Assembly (NCBI RefSeq): GCF_030936135.1
Contig: NC_082618.1
Location: 7,289,034-7,353,033, forward strand
Direction of reading: 5' to 3'
DNA from: Gavia stellata
Lineage: Eukaryota > Chordata > Aves > Gaviiformes > Gaviidae
Length of the DNA stretch: 64,000 bases
A program made the translations under genes and the position numbers. Under the pieces are notes generated by a model. The model saw only the letters and a program-made list of their open reading frames with translations, was not told the origin of the DNA and did no database searches. How positions within the stretch are numbered: position 1 is the first letter of the stretch; the number at the start of each line of letters is the position of its first letter. Below are positions 12,381 to 27,300 of this stretch, piece after piece.

Positions 12381-15300
12381 CTGCAGACAGAGAGAGAGTC
12401 TGTAGAGCGCAGGCTATGCCCCGGGGCGCAGGGCGGTCAGTCGGCACAGCTCACTCAGTGTCACGTCTCCTGAGGAAGGGGGACCCCCTGGGGTGCTGAC
12501 TCCCGTCCAGGAGCTGTGGGGAATGAAGGTGCATGCTGCGACACAGGCAGCTGAAGCCTTCCTTAAGAGAGGGTAGCGAGGGGATTGCTCTGTGACCGAC
12601 AAGCAGCATTCCTTTGGCAGGAAAATACGGCCTTTATGAGTCATTTCTGACCAACCATTTTTTTCTACTGACTTCTACCAATCTAGGAGGGGTGCCAAGA
12701 GGCCAGCAGCTCACTTGGACCAGGAGCAGCCCATGGGACTCCTGAGAAACCCAGGCTGCAGCAAACTGCACACACTGGTGCCACATTGCGGATGTGGCAA
12801 TTCCAGTGCATTGAATGTTGGCCAGAGCGTGTTTCCTCCAGAAGAACGGTGCCTGTCCCTGGGCTCCTCACTGCAGGATTGGATCCCATGGCACCGAGCC
12901 CTGTCGCCCCCAGGCTACACACTCCCTGGCACTGTGATTGAGCCCCTAAACTTCATCACTTAGAGCCCCACCGGACAGGGACTCGCAGACTAATGACTGG
13001 GCTCAGCTAGCTGCTGGAAACGTTAAAGCTGGAGCTGGTCCCTGCAGCACACAGCGCTGCTGTGGCTCATCAGGACACAGCAGCCAGCGCTTGCAGTGCC
13101 ACGGTTGGGGATGGGGTGCGCTTTCAACACCGCTCACAAGCATCCATGGAAATTTGACACATTTATCCTACTCTTCACCTAGCATCACTATGGGAATTAG
13201 CTGAGGTTACTTATCAGAGCTGTTGGATCCTCAGCAACCACCCAACTGAAGTGGGGTCAAAAACTGAACTGATTGCAAAGCGGAGCACAGTCAATTCATG
13301 GAAATGACTGAGACATGGTTGGCCACAACAGCCCTCCCAAACAGAGTCCTCACCTGGCATCCCATGAAGACAACTTTATAACCAAGAAGCTGCCAAAAAC
13401 CTTGGAAACTATTGGGTGGAGGGGAAAGGTCCTCCTGTCCCATTGCGTCTTCTACTGAGCTTGCTGCGTTGCTTCTTGCTCCTACACTAGAAAAAGCCAC
13501 AGCTAGACCCAGCAAGTATGAATATCTGTCCACTCCAGTTATCAGTGACATTGTACTAGTGTGCCCATGTGGGAGCGAAGGAGCCAAAATCTGCAGTGGG
13601 TGAGGCAACTGGAGCCGGGGCAGGCAACCTCAGGGGCCTCCATAGCAATTTCCTCTGTCTTCCCCTGAGAGGTTCAGATCTTGCGATATCAGCATGCTAC
13701 AGGCTGGATTAGCAAGCCACTTCTGGTAACCCACATGGGCAATTCTGCTGGGCTTCCCCAACAGACTTTCAAGACAGTAATAGGTTCTATTTTTAAAGAC
13801 AGAAATGGCTTTCTTCTTAACCATATTTCACGGATGCCTTTCAACAACCGGTGCTGCCTAGCAGCAGGGGGACCCTCTCCCCGGGCACTGTTTGCTAGAG
13901 CAGTTCAAAGTCTCTGTTACCTTCCCACAAACATGGGCTCTAACAAACAGACCCCTTGTACTTTGTAGCTGTGCAGAACGGAGCAGCTCCACTGGTACAA
14001 AAGCACTGCTCCCCCTGGAAGAGGCAAATTCCTTGGATTTGGGGTGCAGCCAGGGAATTAGAGCAAACTGATTGCTTCTAAAGACTTCCTAATTTTGAGA
14101 AATCTCAGACCACATCCAGCAACAGCCTCCTCGGACAGACAGGACACTGGGGATGGAGGAGCCCTTTACAGGATGGGTTGTTAGTGAGGAGCTGAAGATT
14201 ATTGCCATGGAATAACAACAAGAAGGAGCGAGGGCTCCCTCGGCCCCGCCAGCTGTGCTTTGATACCGCAGCACATCTGGAACAGCATGCAGTAACCCCA
14301 CTGAGCTCAGAACCAGCAGGTCAGGAGCAGAGCGGAAGCTTTTAATAAATTGCTTACCTGTGGTTTTAGGAGCAAAAGAGTCCAATTAGGGCAACATCAT
14401 CTTTTCCGTACCTTTTACAAATAAATCACTGAGGATCCTGCCCAAAGAGGACTCAACTATTCCTCACCTTTTACCTATTTTAAGCGCGGAAGCTGTTTAG
14501 CAGGGCTGGACGATTTTCTCTTCCTGTGTCATGGTATTACTTTCTAGTTCCCTTCTAAGTACTTCAGGGGATATTCTACCATTAAACATACTTGGGTTTT
14601 CTAAATGACTGTCCTGGGAAGCAACCGCCTCAAACGCTGCATCTTAATTTTACAAAAGTCTCAGGAGCCAAATGCGCAAGCAATCTCCGCAACATCCCCA
14701 TTAATCCCACTGCTGGCATGCGTTCAACCAGAGCTCGGCCGTGAGCACGGCCCCACAGAGCCAAGGACCAGCAGCTCCCCGGATGCTCTGCCCTCTGGCA
14801 CAGACACGCTGCAGTTACCAAACCTTTTGTGGGCTCTTGCAGCTTTCCTCCTCTTTTCCTGCAGGCAGGAGGACATCCAGTTCTGCCTCCTCACTGCAGG
14901 CCAGCCTGCTGCCCACAAGGAGATAATCAGTGCCTTGTGATTCAGGGAGAGATCAACAGCATCGGCAGCGAGCGGACTGCTCTCCCCCTCGCCCTCAGAC
15001 AGTCGGATCTCCAACAAATTGGCCAGCACAGCTCCTGCTTCCCATTGCTTTATGAAGGATCCAGAATCAAGCACGTGCCACTCCTGACTACCCACCCCAG
15101 AGAGCACGTTGGATGGAACAAGCGCTGAGGCTTCAGGCTGCATGGCAGGGTCGGTGCTGTGTCCTGCACTGCAGTGCTTCCCCACCCCAGGAGGGAAGGG
15201 GACAGGCCCAGACAGAGACAAGGAACTGTACGTCTGGGTCAAAAAACCAACAGCAGGGACCAGTTGCCACTTTACATCCACGCTACCTTAGTGGCCTGGA

Positions 15301-18300
15301 AAAGGTCTCTCAACCCTCTCACTTGGAGCGATTAGTTCTACAAGAGACTGAAGGAGCCAACAGAGCTCATGAGACTGCATCTGCCTACGAGGCACTGGCA
15401 GGCTCAAGCAGAGACCACCGTTGCTGGAGACTATGTGAACCCACGCGAGGTCTCGCTACAACAGCTGTCCCCATACAGCTGCCCCATCACAAGGGCCAGT
15501 CCAGACCCGCAGCGGGGACAGCTCCATGGGACACCCATCAGCTGCAAGGCTGAGTTCTGCTCCCTGGGTCATAAGGACATCCCCCAGGCTGGGATCTCAG
15601 CCCAGGCCTGAATCAGGCTTACTTTGCTTCAAGGGTAGCTGTTCAATTACTTGAAACCAGTTTCTGACAGACATTGCCAAGGGCACTTCGTAGAAACCCG
15701 TTCCCACAGCCAGGGCAGCTCTCAGCTATGAGGCTTTCACTGAAATGGCAGCGAGGAGACAAAGGGCAAGGCTTGTCTTGACACGCTCCAGAGGGCAGCT
15801 TTCAGCCACTGCATGATTCTGCCTTGATGGCTTTGTGCTCCTCGCAGGCAGCAGCCACTGAGAGCCCCCCCAGAACCACCTCTCTGCTGGCTAAGAGCGG
15901 GAGGAATGGGAGAGAGGGGGCAAAACCAGAAATTAAGGGGGACAGAACATGGTTAGGTGATGGGCGAGAGAGACAACAGTCTCTAGTCCCTTCCGTGTGC
16001 ATATCAGCCACCCGAGCTCAGCCTCTGCCAGAGGGGCCCGGTGCGCAGGCAGGACCAGACCTTGAGGTGGGGGAAGAAAAAGCCCGAACAATAACCAGTG
16101 TGGATGGGAGGGCGGGTAAGGAGAATAAGAACCAGGAGGCTAGGCCTGCAAGAATTCACACCCTGTGCCCTCAGCTCCAAACACAGCTTAGTTGCTAACA
16201 ATATTAAATTCCAAAAAGACTTGTAATGTAGGAAAATAAAATAAACATCCTGCACACTTACCCAATCCTGGTAAACAGCTTCCCATGGGCATGGAGAAAA
16301 CTGAGGATGAACCTTTTGTTCAGCTGCATGGGAAAAAAAAAAAAAAAAAAAAGAAGAGAGAGGAGAAAACAATTAAACTCTCTCCGATTTCCTGTGAATT
16401 AAGAATGTCCCCAGTGACAGAAGAACCTGGCCTGGATGCTGGGGGTGGCACTGGAGATGGGAACCAAATGGACATGCCCAAACTCTTACAAACATCATGC
16501 ACACAGGCACGGGCAAGTGCCAAACAGCTGGAGCCGGAGCGGCGCGAGGCGGTGGAGACACAGCGCCCTCTGCCGGGCCCCGCGCTCCCTCGCAGGGCCG
16601 TCCGCCCACCGGGCACCGGGCACCGGCCCCGGGCGCCGCCCGCAGCCCGGGCAGCTCCGGCTGCCTTCGGGGCAGCCCCGGGCCGAAGGGCTCCTCCTCC
16701 TCCGCGCCCCGTCAGCCCGAAGCGCAGCTCGGCCTAAGGGCTGGTGCAGAAGGAGTCCCCAAAGGCAGCCTTTCCCACTAGCGTTTCCCACCGACGGAGG
16801 AAAAAACACCACAAAACCCCAACCAACGAACAGAAGAGACTCGGGATTCGGGAGGAGGCTGAGCAGCCTCCGGACAAGGCGGAGAGGGAGCGGGATGACC
16901 TCACCCGTGCTCTTCTGCGGAGACGTCAAGGCGGCGAGTTCAGCAGCAAAGCTAGGAGCGCTGTGTGTGCCCTGCCAGGAGCAGCTTCCAGGAGCAATGG
17001 GGTACCGGGGTGATGCTGCACCCCTTCGTTTAACTCTGGCCTTAAGCAATTACAGAGAGGGAGCCCGTGGTCAGATGTATGAGAAAAGCCCCTGAAACTG
17101 CAGCAGTGATGCTGAACTACCAGAGCACCACGGAGCTAAGGGGATAGGGGGGAGCTGGCTGTAGCACGTGGCGTGATGGCAGCTTCTTGCCCTGCTTAGG
17201 TCCAGTAACACCAAAACCTGACTTGAATAATGACTTACTACCGCTCTAAGCCACCTCTGCTAGCTCAGCAAAGCTCCGCGCTTTCCCAGTCCTTATCTAA
17301 ACAGCTTTGAAGAAGGCCGTGGGTGGGTAAGTAGTCACTTTGCCTGGCCCTGGAAGGTGGCTGTGTCACACTCGGAGTGGACTGGCCTCGCTCTTACCTT
17401 CTCCACAGCAAGAGGCTTTCCTCTCGCGCCCGCGCGCCTGCACAGCCTCAGCGCGGTGAGAAAAGCCAGGCGCTGAGCATCGCGCAGGGAGACACTGACC
17501 AGGAGCGACCCGGAGCACCACCGGTCTCCTCCCATTTGCGCATGATTTTTATATCTTGAACCCCTCGATAAAGTTCGGCAACGCCACTTCAATTTACATG
17601 GGGATCAGAGGCACAGAGGGAGGATGAGGTTACGGGGCAGGGCCATGGCAATGCCCGACCAGACGCATGCAAGAGGGTGCAACACGGGCACCGGTCAGCG
17701 CTTCCAGGCAGCACCAAGCTCCCCGTCAGGCCTGGCTGCGGGGGACGGTTATCACGGGCAGTCCTGGCTCTGGCGCTACCTTCCACCCTCGTTTGCTGAG
17801 CCCCTCGGCTCACGCCATGACTTATGCCAGTTGCTCCGCAAGGTGCGATTACTCGGCTAGGTGTAATTAACCCAAGCTGCGTTCCCCGAGGACCCATGCA
17901 GGAGAATGATGCCCTGCTGCAGCGTCGCTCCTAGGCCATGTGCGAGTTTAAACATAAAACCTGTCTCATAAAACAAGCCAGACCAATTAAACCAGCCCCC
18001 GCAGCAAGGGGTTCTTGCTTACTCACTATTTTACTGCTGCCCTAAAGAGCCCTTTCCACTGGAACTAGACTTTATTTGCCACCGTTTTATTAACTCTGCA
18101 GATGAAACCCAGAAGAGACTGGGGAATACTGGGACAGCACAGCAAAGCCCTTACTTACTCTGCCAGTGCAGTTTGGATACAGCTGCTTCTCCACCATCCT
18201 CCTTAGGACACCAAGGCAGCTCAGAACTTGAAACCTTTAACACACTTTTTTTTTTTTCAGGCAACAGGTTGTAGAGGTAGAAAGACAGTTTGTGACCAGC

Positions 18301-21300
18301 TCAGTGGCTCCAGCCATGATCACATACCCTGACAGAGATGCAGCATAACAAGTTTGAGCCTCTAGCTCAGGTGCAAGAGCCTTGGTGGGGTGGAGGGCAG
18401 TGCTCAGCCCCACAGCGAGCCCATGTGCTGCTGCTGCCTGCAGGAGCTGGAGGAGGCGGTCCATGCTCCGTGCTCTCCAATGGGGCATATGGAAAAGAGC
18501 AGGAGCTCCTGACCCATCTCTACTGGAAAGCCTATCGCAACACTGATTGGCAGCTGCACGTGGGGGAAAGAAGAAATTGCGGCAGAAGTTTTTCTCCAAG
18601 GCCCACATTCACCCACAGCCCCGGGAGCGCTCACCCCGCAATCCCCACACCACTTTACTGGCAGCGGGGGAGTACCAAAACTCCTCACCTTGAATGGAAA
18701 GTGACGCCCGCGCCCAGCGGGGACGTGCCCAGAGTGTTCCCACAGAGACGCCCGGCTCTGGGCGGGCTCGCCAGGACCTTGGCTTTGCCCCCATTCTCTC
18801 AGAGCAAGTTTCAAGCTCAGCCTTTTCACTCGCAATCCCAAAGACTAACCAGTCACACTCCACGGGAACCAGTGCTGAACCGGGACATAGATATGTGCGC
18901 ATATAGGTATTCGTAATTTTTTTTTTTAAAGGAAGTAGGATACCTGCCTCTAGGAAAGAAGCATGTTTCATGCCTCTTGCCAACTTAAGCACAAACCCAG
19001 CAAGCCCAGGCAGAGACCTGTGTGCCCCAGCACTGTGGCATCTCAAGCAGGCACCTCTCATGCTTCTTTCATCACTTTTTCTCTCACAGCCTCAAGGTTT
19101 TGATGAGCTCATCACTTAACTTTGGACCTTTCATCTCCGAGTTCATGCTAAGGCCACGGGCTGCTTTGACTGGGCTTTTCTCTGAATGACTCTCTCTAGT
19201 GACTCACCTGTCCCTCAGTCTCCGGGAGCCCTCCCTGCTCCTCCCATCAAATGCCGCTTCTCACAGAGAGAGGGAAACAGTGACTTCCACCGAGCGGCCT
19301 GGGTTCGGGGCAGGGAGGAGGAAGTCCTGTCACCTGCTGTTCTGCATTCGCATGGTGGAGAGGAACACTTCCCCAAAGCCCTGCTAGCGTGCTCGCTACC
19401 CTGACAGAGCTAGCATGAGAGCTTCAACAACTCCTTGCCTTCATCTCACTCACGGTGCAGTCCAAGGGTGGCCACCTCCAAAGGTTTCCTGAAAACGGTC
19501 CTTGTGCCAATGTCAGGGTGCCAGGGGAAGACAGGGCTCCCTGCGCACTAATATCGCTGCCCTTTGCGGGCAGCTTTGCTCCCTGGAACAGGGAACCAAG
19601 TCTGGCTGGTCCCAGTTTGTCGCTTGGGAAGAGTCCACCAAGTAAGGCTTATAAAACAATGAAACTATGTCAAAAAATGGATTTTGGCCCTTCCAGTTGA
19701 AAAGCGGGCATCACAGATATGGAAGTTATGAGCGTATAGTGAAGGCATTAGTTATAAAAACAAACCAGCTGTCAAGAAGAAGAAGGGGTCCCTGCACACA
19801 GTAGTGCCTGAAGCTGAAAACAGCTGTTTCGCTGTCATGAGTCAGCATGTGCAGACAGACTAAATCCACCTGGGAAGAGGCAACCTCACCAGAGGAAGCA
19901 GCCCACTGCTGCTTGGGGAGCATTCACACACCGCACCGCCAACCAAACTGGATTTGTTACCATGGAAGAAATCAACAGTGACTAACAACTTCTCGTGGAG
20001 CGGCTAAGTGCAGAGATAGCAACGGTCCTGGAACAGCCAGCTCAAATCACCGAGAGGCCATGAGGAGTACGTCCTGACAACACACAGAACAGAGGCGGTC
20101 AGACAGCTTCAGGAAAGGTTTGTCATGTCTTGAGCCAGCAAAGCAGAAAGCAAGGCCCAACCTCAAGAGGCCGCGCACTGACCAAAAAGGGTTGAAATGC
20201 GTCTCCCACCCCAGCACAGAAACACTGTAAATGCCACTGGGGCGTGCAGGAAAAGGACTGCCACGAACCGGGCTGGGAAGCAGAGCTGCCGTGCTCGAAC
20301 CCAGTGCGGACCCATTTGGCTCACTGCGAGGAGCGCACAGAGCTTTGGCACCTGAGCATCAGTCCCAGCTGTGAAGGAGGCACCAAATAAGGGAAGGATT
20401 CTGGAGCGGCGACTCCTGGGGAAAAAGCATTTCAAGTTAAAAATTGTTACTTCAGGTTTGGAAGTAAATTTCAGGATCTGTTCTTTATCAAGTGAGGCAA
20501 ACTTTCTTCAACATCAGCAAAGCATCTGTGGAGCAGAAAGCGGTGTCAGAGTCAAAATAGGCTGCAAAAGACAAGTCCATTAATCAAGAGACCAGATGCA
20601 AAACTGCCTGTAACAAATGCGCTGTCTCCACCGACTGGAAGGGACTGGAGCGCAGCGGGACATTCTCCTGAGTCTAGGGGTCTCCTCAGTGACAAGGGGT
20701 TGGGGATACAGACCACAGAGCCACACAGCTCCACTCCAAAACACGTACCACACTCATCCCAAATATTTTCAGGGTTTCTTGGGCAGGCAGCCTTTTCCAG
20801 GCACAGCTTCCTTGCTGAGAGCTCTGTGAAATAATATCCAGGCACCCAAACCGTGCCATATTCTCACTCCCAGCTCAAGGGCTAGATATACCATGTTAAC
20901 TATTAAGATTATTCCTCTTTTCCACAGGCAACTCCTCCAGAGCTTTAAACCAGTCCACCAGCAGCAGTAAGCCTGCTATCTCCCCTGGAGATGGCCTTAC
21001 AAATATGAGCCTGAGCCTTTATCCCATGCCATCCCAAGCTTGCAAGACACAGCTCTGGCTGGTGTTTTCCACAGCAGTATCTCGCTGAAATAACACTGAG
21101 CACTGCTGTAGAGCTTCCTGAAAAGCCCAAGATGCTGCAGTGCGCTCGACTGGCAAGGTACCAGTAGGAGGTTTTTACTGTTACAGGTGCACTTGAAACA
21201 AAGTGCTGGTGGAAAGTGTTTTGTGCAAACGGCTACCTACATAAAGGAGACAAGACAAAAGGGCTATTAAGATTGTCTGGCATTTTTGCAGTATTTACAA

Positions 21301-24300
21301 GGTACCCACAGAGCTGTGGGCAAATTCCAGCTGGGCTAATTACCTTAATCATTCCTCTTTATATACCACCTGCAACCACAAACAGATACTGAGCTCGCCT
21401 TGGCTTCTTCTTGCCATGTGTTCTAGTGCCGATTTCTGTTTAGCAGTCACGATGCCCTGTCCTGAATCAGACTAATTTCTGTAGCATTAGAAGCTATTCC
21501 AGTGAGAATCTTGATACTTAACGCCAGACACTACACTAATGTAAAATCCAATTTGCTATGACTTGGAAGAAAGACGGAAACCTGATGCACTGTGGACTTG
21601 AGACATACAAAATTCATTTCCAGGTAGAGAGACCTTGAGACACTCCTGCAGCTTCCTGATCTTTTGGACTGCAGCAGCTACAGCTCCAGAACACATCTCA
21701 TGGCTATGAGAGTGGCAAGTCAGCAACCCAGCAAGACAAAAAGAGGCATTTAGGAAGCCCCCCAGCAAAACCAAGGAGCTTTTGATTTTTCCCTTCATCA
21801 CTGCAGGGAGCAGGTGAGATGAGAAACATAAGCAAGAAAACTGTGCACTTTAGTAACATAAAAATCAAGCAGTGGCGACTTCACGGGCTCTGAAACAAAT
21901 ATCTGACCTATAGATATATTTAACATTATTAAATAAACGAATTTACTAGTAGAACTTTCAGTTTAAGGAAAACAGGTCGAATAGAGTATTTATATGCATG
22001 TTATTTCCTTTTCAACCAAACCTGTATCTAAGTTTGGTTTCTATAAATTAGTAATACACAACATTCTTGAAAAAATATTACCATTAAATAGATTAAAAAC
22101 TGATCAAGTAACCCCTTAAAAAGCAGCGGTCTTCAGGGACTCTCACTGAACTGGATGGAAAGAGGTTGGTAGAGACTCACTAGGAACATTTTCAATCAAC
22201 GAACTGAAAGTAAATTCTGCTGTCAAACTGCCTGTGTCACAAAGGCGAATGGAGCAGTAAGTAACGATGGCTACAGCGCAGTCACAGAAGGTTATTATAA
22301 TCGCTTCAAAATCTGAGGTTTTTCAGCATCAAATGTCATGTTATGCATCTGGGATCATGTAAAATTAAGTCTCCAGGAGACCGTGCCCGAGGCAGATTTT
22401 CCACAAAGGCTCTAGGGACTACAGCGGTTAAGCTCCTAACGCTATGTCCGGTACAAAGGGTTAACGCGTCCCTTAGACGTACAAGCAGAGAGCAGGCACC
22501 GGACAGCACATTTACATCTACATATGGCACCGGAGAGGCTGACGCTGAAATACTGCATCCAGTTCTAGTGCCCTTATTTTTAAAAGGATGCTGAAAAACT
22601 GGAAAGGGTCCAAAAAACAGCCATAGAAGTGATTCAAAGGCTAGAAATGATGTCTTGCAGTGAAAAACTTAAACAGCTCAATCTGTTTAGTGTATCAAAA
22701 AAGACTGGGAGGCGATTTGATTGCAGGGTGCAAAGCGCCTCCGTGGTACTTAAGGGCTCTTTACACTCGCAGAATAGCAAAGCACAAGAACAAACTGGAA
22801 ACACTCACTCTGGAAATAAGGTATAAGTGTTTCAGAACCAGTGCAATTATCACTGGAATGAACTCCCCAGGAAAAGGGTGGATTCTCAAGACTGGATGTC
22901 TTTCTGGAAGTTTTGCCTTAGCCAAACACAAGTTATTTGGCTTCATACAGGAGTAGCAGGGTGAAATTTAAGGACCTGTGATATACAGGAGATCAGACTA
23001 GATGATCTAATGGTCCCTGCTGGCCATAAACTCTATGAATCTATGCAAACATGCCAGAGAGTCCTCAGCTGAGATATCAAGTTAACTTTCAACATAAAAT
23101 TTTTCACAAATTGGCTCCGGTGCTGCAGGTCATTTAGGATACAAGCTCAGCTCTTCAAGGCTGCATCTGGTTAAGCACTGAAAGGGAGATGACCCAGGCA
23201 GAGCCGTTCTTTCTCCAGCAGGTAAGGGGGAGGCCGTGTGCTGTGCACTGAAGCAGCCTCAACCAGCAAAAAGCAGTTTATACTCAAACACACACTGTTT
23301 GCCAGGAGTAAACAGCATACCCTTCCTGCAATAGAAAACTGACACCGAGAAATGTATGATGAGTTCTGGTCATCAGAGATCTCCTGTTAATGTAGCTCAG
23401 GGTGTTGTCTGCCTTCTTCGCTACTCTGGAGTAGATTATTTGTGGGGTTAAAGCATAAAGGAGGGAGATAATACGAGAAATTAAGAAGGGTGAAGACTGA
23501 AGAGATCTAACCCTGAAAGGCTTAGGATGGAGTTAGGCCGACAGAGAAGACATTTGGACAACAGGCTGAGCAGAGACGGAGCCTTCCAGAAGGATGACAG
23601 CATTATCACACACAATCTTCACACGCTCACTGGGAGGGATAACGGCAGCTGCTCGCAGCCAGCCTGTGCCCCAGGCTCCTACAACCTGGAGGTAGTTGTC
23701 CACCCTGTTGCATTCCCAGAGTACTTCTGGAGCCTTCACTTCTACCTGGGCAGTGTAACACAGGGCACGAAGGCATCTCCCTCTCCACTTTGAATCTCGC
23801 AGCAGTGAAATCTGCACAGGAGGAAGAGTAGAGCCAAGGACAGAGGAAATGACACAGATTCCAGCAGGTTCCACTCCCTGATCCTCCGGAAGGAAGTTTC
23901 TTTCCTAATACCCACCTCCACAGTGGATACGAAGCCCGTCTGGAAATGGCTCATTCAACATTGAAGAGAAATAAACATTCCCCATGGCAGAATTAAGAGG
24001 TTTGGCTGTGGAATATGAGGTGCCCATCCCAAAAACATCCCTGTACAACAGACAGCAGAAGAAGTTGGCCTGGGCCAACTTCAGACAAAGATCAAGGTCA
24101 GACTAACAAAAAAAAAAAAAAGCTCAAGAGAAATCACTGTCTACAGCCTTCACCCTGCTCTGGGAAATTTCCCAACCCTGCTATTAGGCATGTTACTTCC
24201 TTTACCCGTACTGCCAATTCTGGCAGTATTCTCGTCTGAAGTGCAAACTCTCCCTCCCAGCATCACCCTGCAGCGTCTGGATCATCAAATCTGCTGCCAC

Positions 24301-27300
24301 GAGAAAGGACTAATGTGCAGCAGCAGGAGGGGGTTTGGTTACACACAAATCCCTGGCTGATCAGCACCAGCAGGAGAGGAAATGAGGAAAGAGTGACTGA
24401 CAGGGAAAGGCGGTTTCTGGATGATTGTACTTGGTTTTAGAGTATGAGAAGCTTGTTGGAACTTGAAGGCTCACCCCCCTCACCACAGCCTCTCTGAGCA
24501 CTGGGATATAGCAAAGCCCCTCACACAGGCATAAGTCATTGATGTCCTTGTAGCGCTCCCACCTCTGATCCACCACGATACTTCTACACACATTAGCACC
24601 AGATGCCTGTTACCGGAAAGAGAACATGTCGGTGTCTCTCCCATTCAAGTAACATTAGTCCCTGCCTTGTTCTTCATAGTTAAATAAAACCACCAACATG
24701 GTCTAAAAAGAAATTTAAAAGAAAAAAAAAAAAAAAGATCAACACCAACTTCTGGAAACTCTTACCGATAGCTTAGCCTTCACTTTCTGGGTAGTGACAA
24801 AAGGTCAAGTTGTGCTGGAAAGCAACATGTGGGTTCTATACAACATGCGTGCACAGGCTAAATCGGTAACCAGGCTCTGTGAGAATTGCTGAGCTCCGGG
24901 AGCTTTAGCGGAGCAGCACTGAGCAGCCACGGAAGATCACGAGGCTGGGCAAGGTGCGACAGCATTTCTGGTTGGATTGCTAACGCAGGAACTGCAGCCG
25001 AGAAGGTTTTTACCAGCGTTATAAAATAAAAAGCAGAGTTTATAAAAAAAATTAAGTGCAAGCAGGGAGGGTGCACAACTGGAGGGCAAAAAAAGCCAGT
25101 GCTAAGCTGCATGGCTGAATGTCACGTCTCAAACCCAGAGAGGCTAGGAGTGTGGTTTTAGTGTTTAACCAGTTTCAACTGCAGCCTGGCACTCTTTTAC
25201 TTCCTCTGCAAAGTCTTCTCACTGCTAGGGGAAAGAAACCAACCTTACCACGCGAAACAAAACGGCTAAAGTAAAAATAAAGCCCCAAGGTGGTTTGGTG
25301 ACCGAGGTCATATTAGGAGGCGGAGGGGTTGCAGGCTGGGGAAAGCACTCAGAAATACTCATGCTGCCAACTGAGAAAGAGATTACAGAAAAGGAGGCAG
25401 GGCAGAGAATTAACACGAGTCCAGCAGTAAAGAGGCTGAGAAGCCTCTTTCGCACGCCACCAGCTCCCCCGTGCTCAAAACAGTTTGTAAACCGTTTCAT
25501 AAACACAAAGGAAAAAAAACCCAGACCTAGTCCTGACCTCCACAAATGAGTAACCAAACTCAACAGCTTCCTGCAAGCTTGCGGGGGTGAGGAAAGGAGG
25601 GTGCCTGCGCAGCATAGAGAGAACTCCAGATTTCTCCCTCCCAAGGCCCGCTATGGGCACAAAAATTAAGGATGCAACACCTCTTGTTCCTTTCTCATGT
25701 GGGCAGTGGATAAAGGAGAGGAAATAAGGAGGGGCAGCCTCTAAGTGATTGCTAGTGCCCAGCATTCCCACCCCAGAGAGCTTCTCTGCTTGTTTTTGTG
25801 CCGCAGGGAAGGCTCAGCCGAGGCTTGCAGCACTGCAAAGGTGTGGATCAAATACAGCAACAAGCGGAAGGCTGGAGGGGAAGCACTGCCTTCCCTTGAC
25901 AGCAAGGGCAGACCAGAATGCAACAGACCACAGACGGGATCACTCACGTCAAATACTAGAGAGCACCTAACCGTAGAGAAGACAAACTTCCTGATTTAAC
26001 ACAAGCCGCCTTCCTGTGAGAAGGCGCCAATGGCAGCCTGACCCAAGGCCTTGCTGTAAGACCTTGCGTATATCCCGTTACAGGCTCCTGCGCTGAGAAA
26101 AACCGAGGGGACACGCCCTCGTGTGTCCCCTCCCTTTGGGGACACACCTACGCCACAGCTTTGGTGCAGCTGAGATGTTTAACAGGCGTGAAAAATGGCT
26201 TCAGCAGATAGCCCGCCTGGCATCTCCGGGCACTGCTGGTCTAGTGGTTTCCATTCCCTCCACTCTGCACAGACATACAGTCTTGGGTAAAAAAACCCTG
26301 AAAGCATGCAAGAGTCAGCGCAGGCTTCCAGGGCATCATGTGCAGCCTGCAGCGTTACCCTTTTGGGGGAGTGATGTCCCAGCAGCGGGGGGAAGGCAGG
26401 CATGGCTGCGCTTTCACCCTGCCCATCTAAACCAGAGGCACAGCCCCAGCTGCCTGGACTTACCTTCCAGATCAGAGGCTCTTAAAAAAGGCCCATTCTG
26501 AGCACTTTGCCCACCCAACACCACGGAGGTAGCAAATGAGGGAGCCCTGTACTTCAGCCAGCAGGGATTATTCATAAGAGCCTGCATGGAAGAGAGAAGA
26601 TCAATCTTTCACTGTCCTAAGAAAAACCACCCAGGCACGCTGGCAGTGCGGAAAAAGCTCCCACCAGCCTGGCAGCAGACTCAGGGGCAGACACTCCAGA
26701 AACAATGAGTTCCCCAAGCAGCCTCTTATCCACGCACCTATATGGAAGAGCAACCATCATTTAGCAATACATCATTTCCACTTTGGCCTGTCACTTACTT
26801 TTAGTCATGTGTAATGGAAAAGAGTTACAAAGTGAGAAAAGAGCTGAGAGTGAAGGGAGCCGCTCTCAGTGAACAGGGGTGCCTCCGTGGTGTGTTTGCA
26901 TGAGCAAAGTTGGGCCACGCTCACGGATGCCCAGCTCACACCACAACAAATTTAAACAAATCAGACGCTCCTAGGGACCACAGGTGGTGACATCAAGACA
27001 ACCCCAACTCTGAACACAGGTCACTGCCACTCCCACGTGTGACTGCTCCAAGCAAAGGACAGGCTGATGGAGCAAAATGGCCAAGAAACCCCCACCAGAA
27101 CTGCTACCAGACTAACAGGGGGTTTTATCCCACTACTCCATAGAAGCACCCCTCTCCAGATGCAGAGCCCAAGAGACAGCTCTGCCAGAGGAAAAATTGC
27201 ACCAACTGAAACCAGCCAGGAGAAGGAGCCAGCCCAGTCACCTCTTGCTGCCCAAGAGGAACGAGCGCGCAGAGCGGAAACAACAAACACCGCCAAGGAA

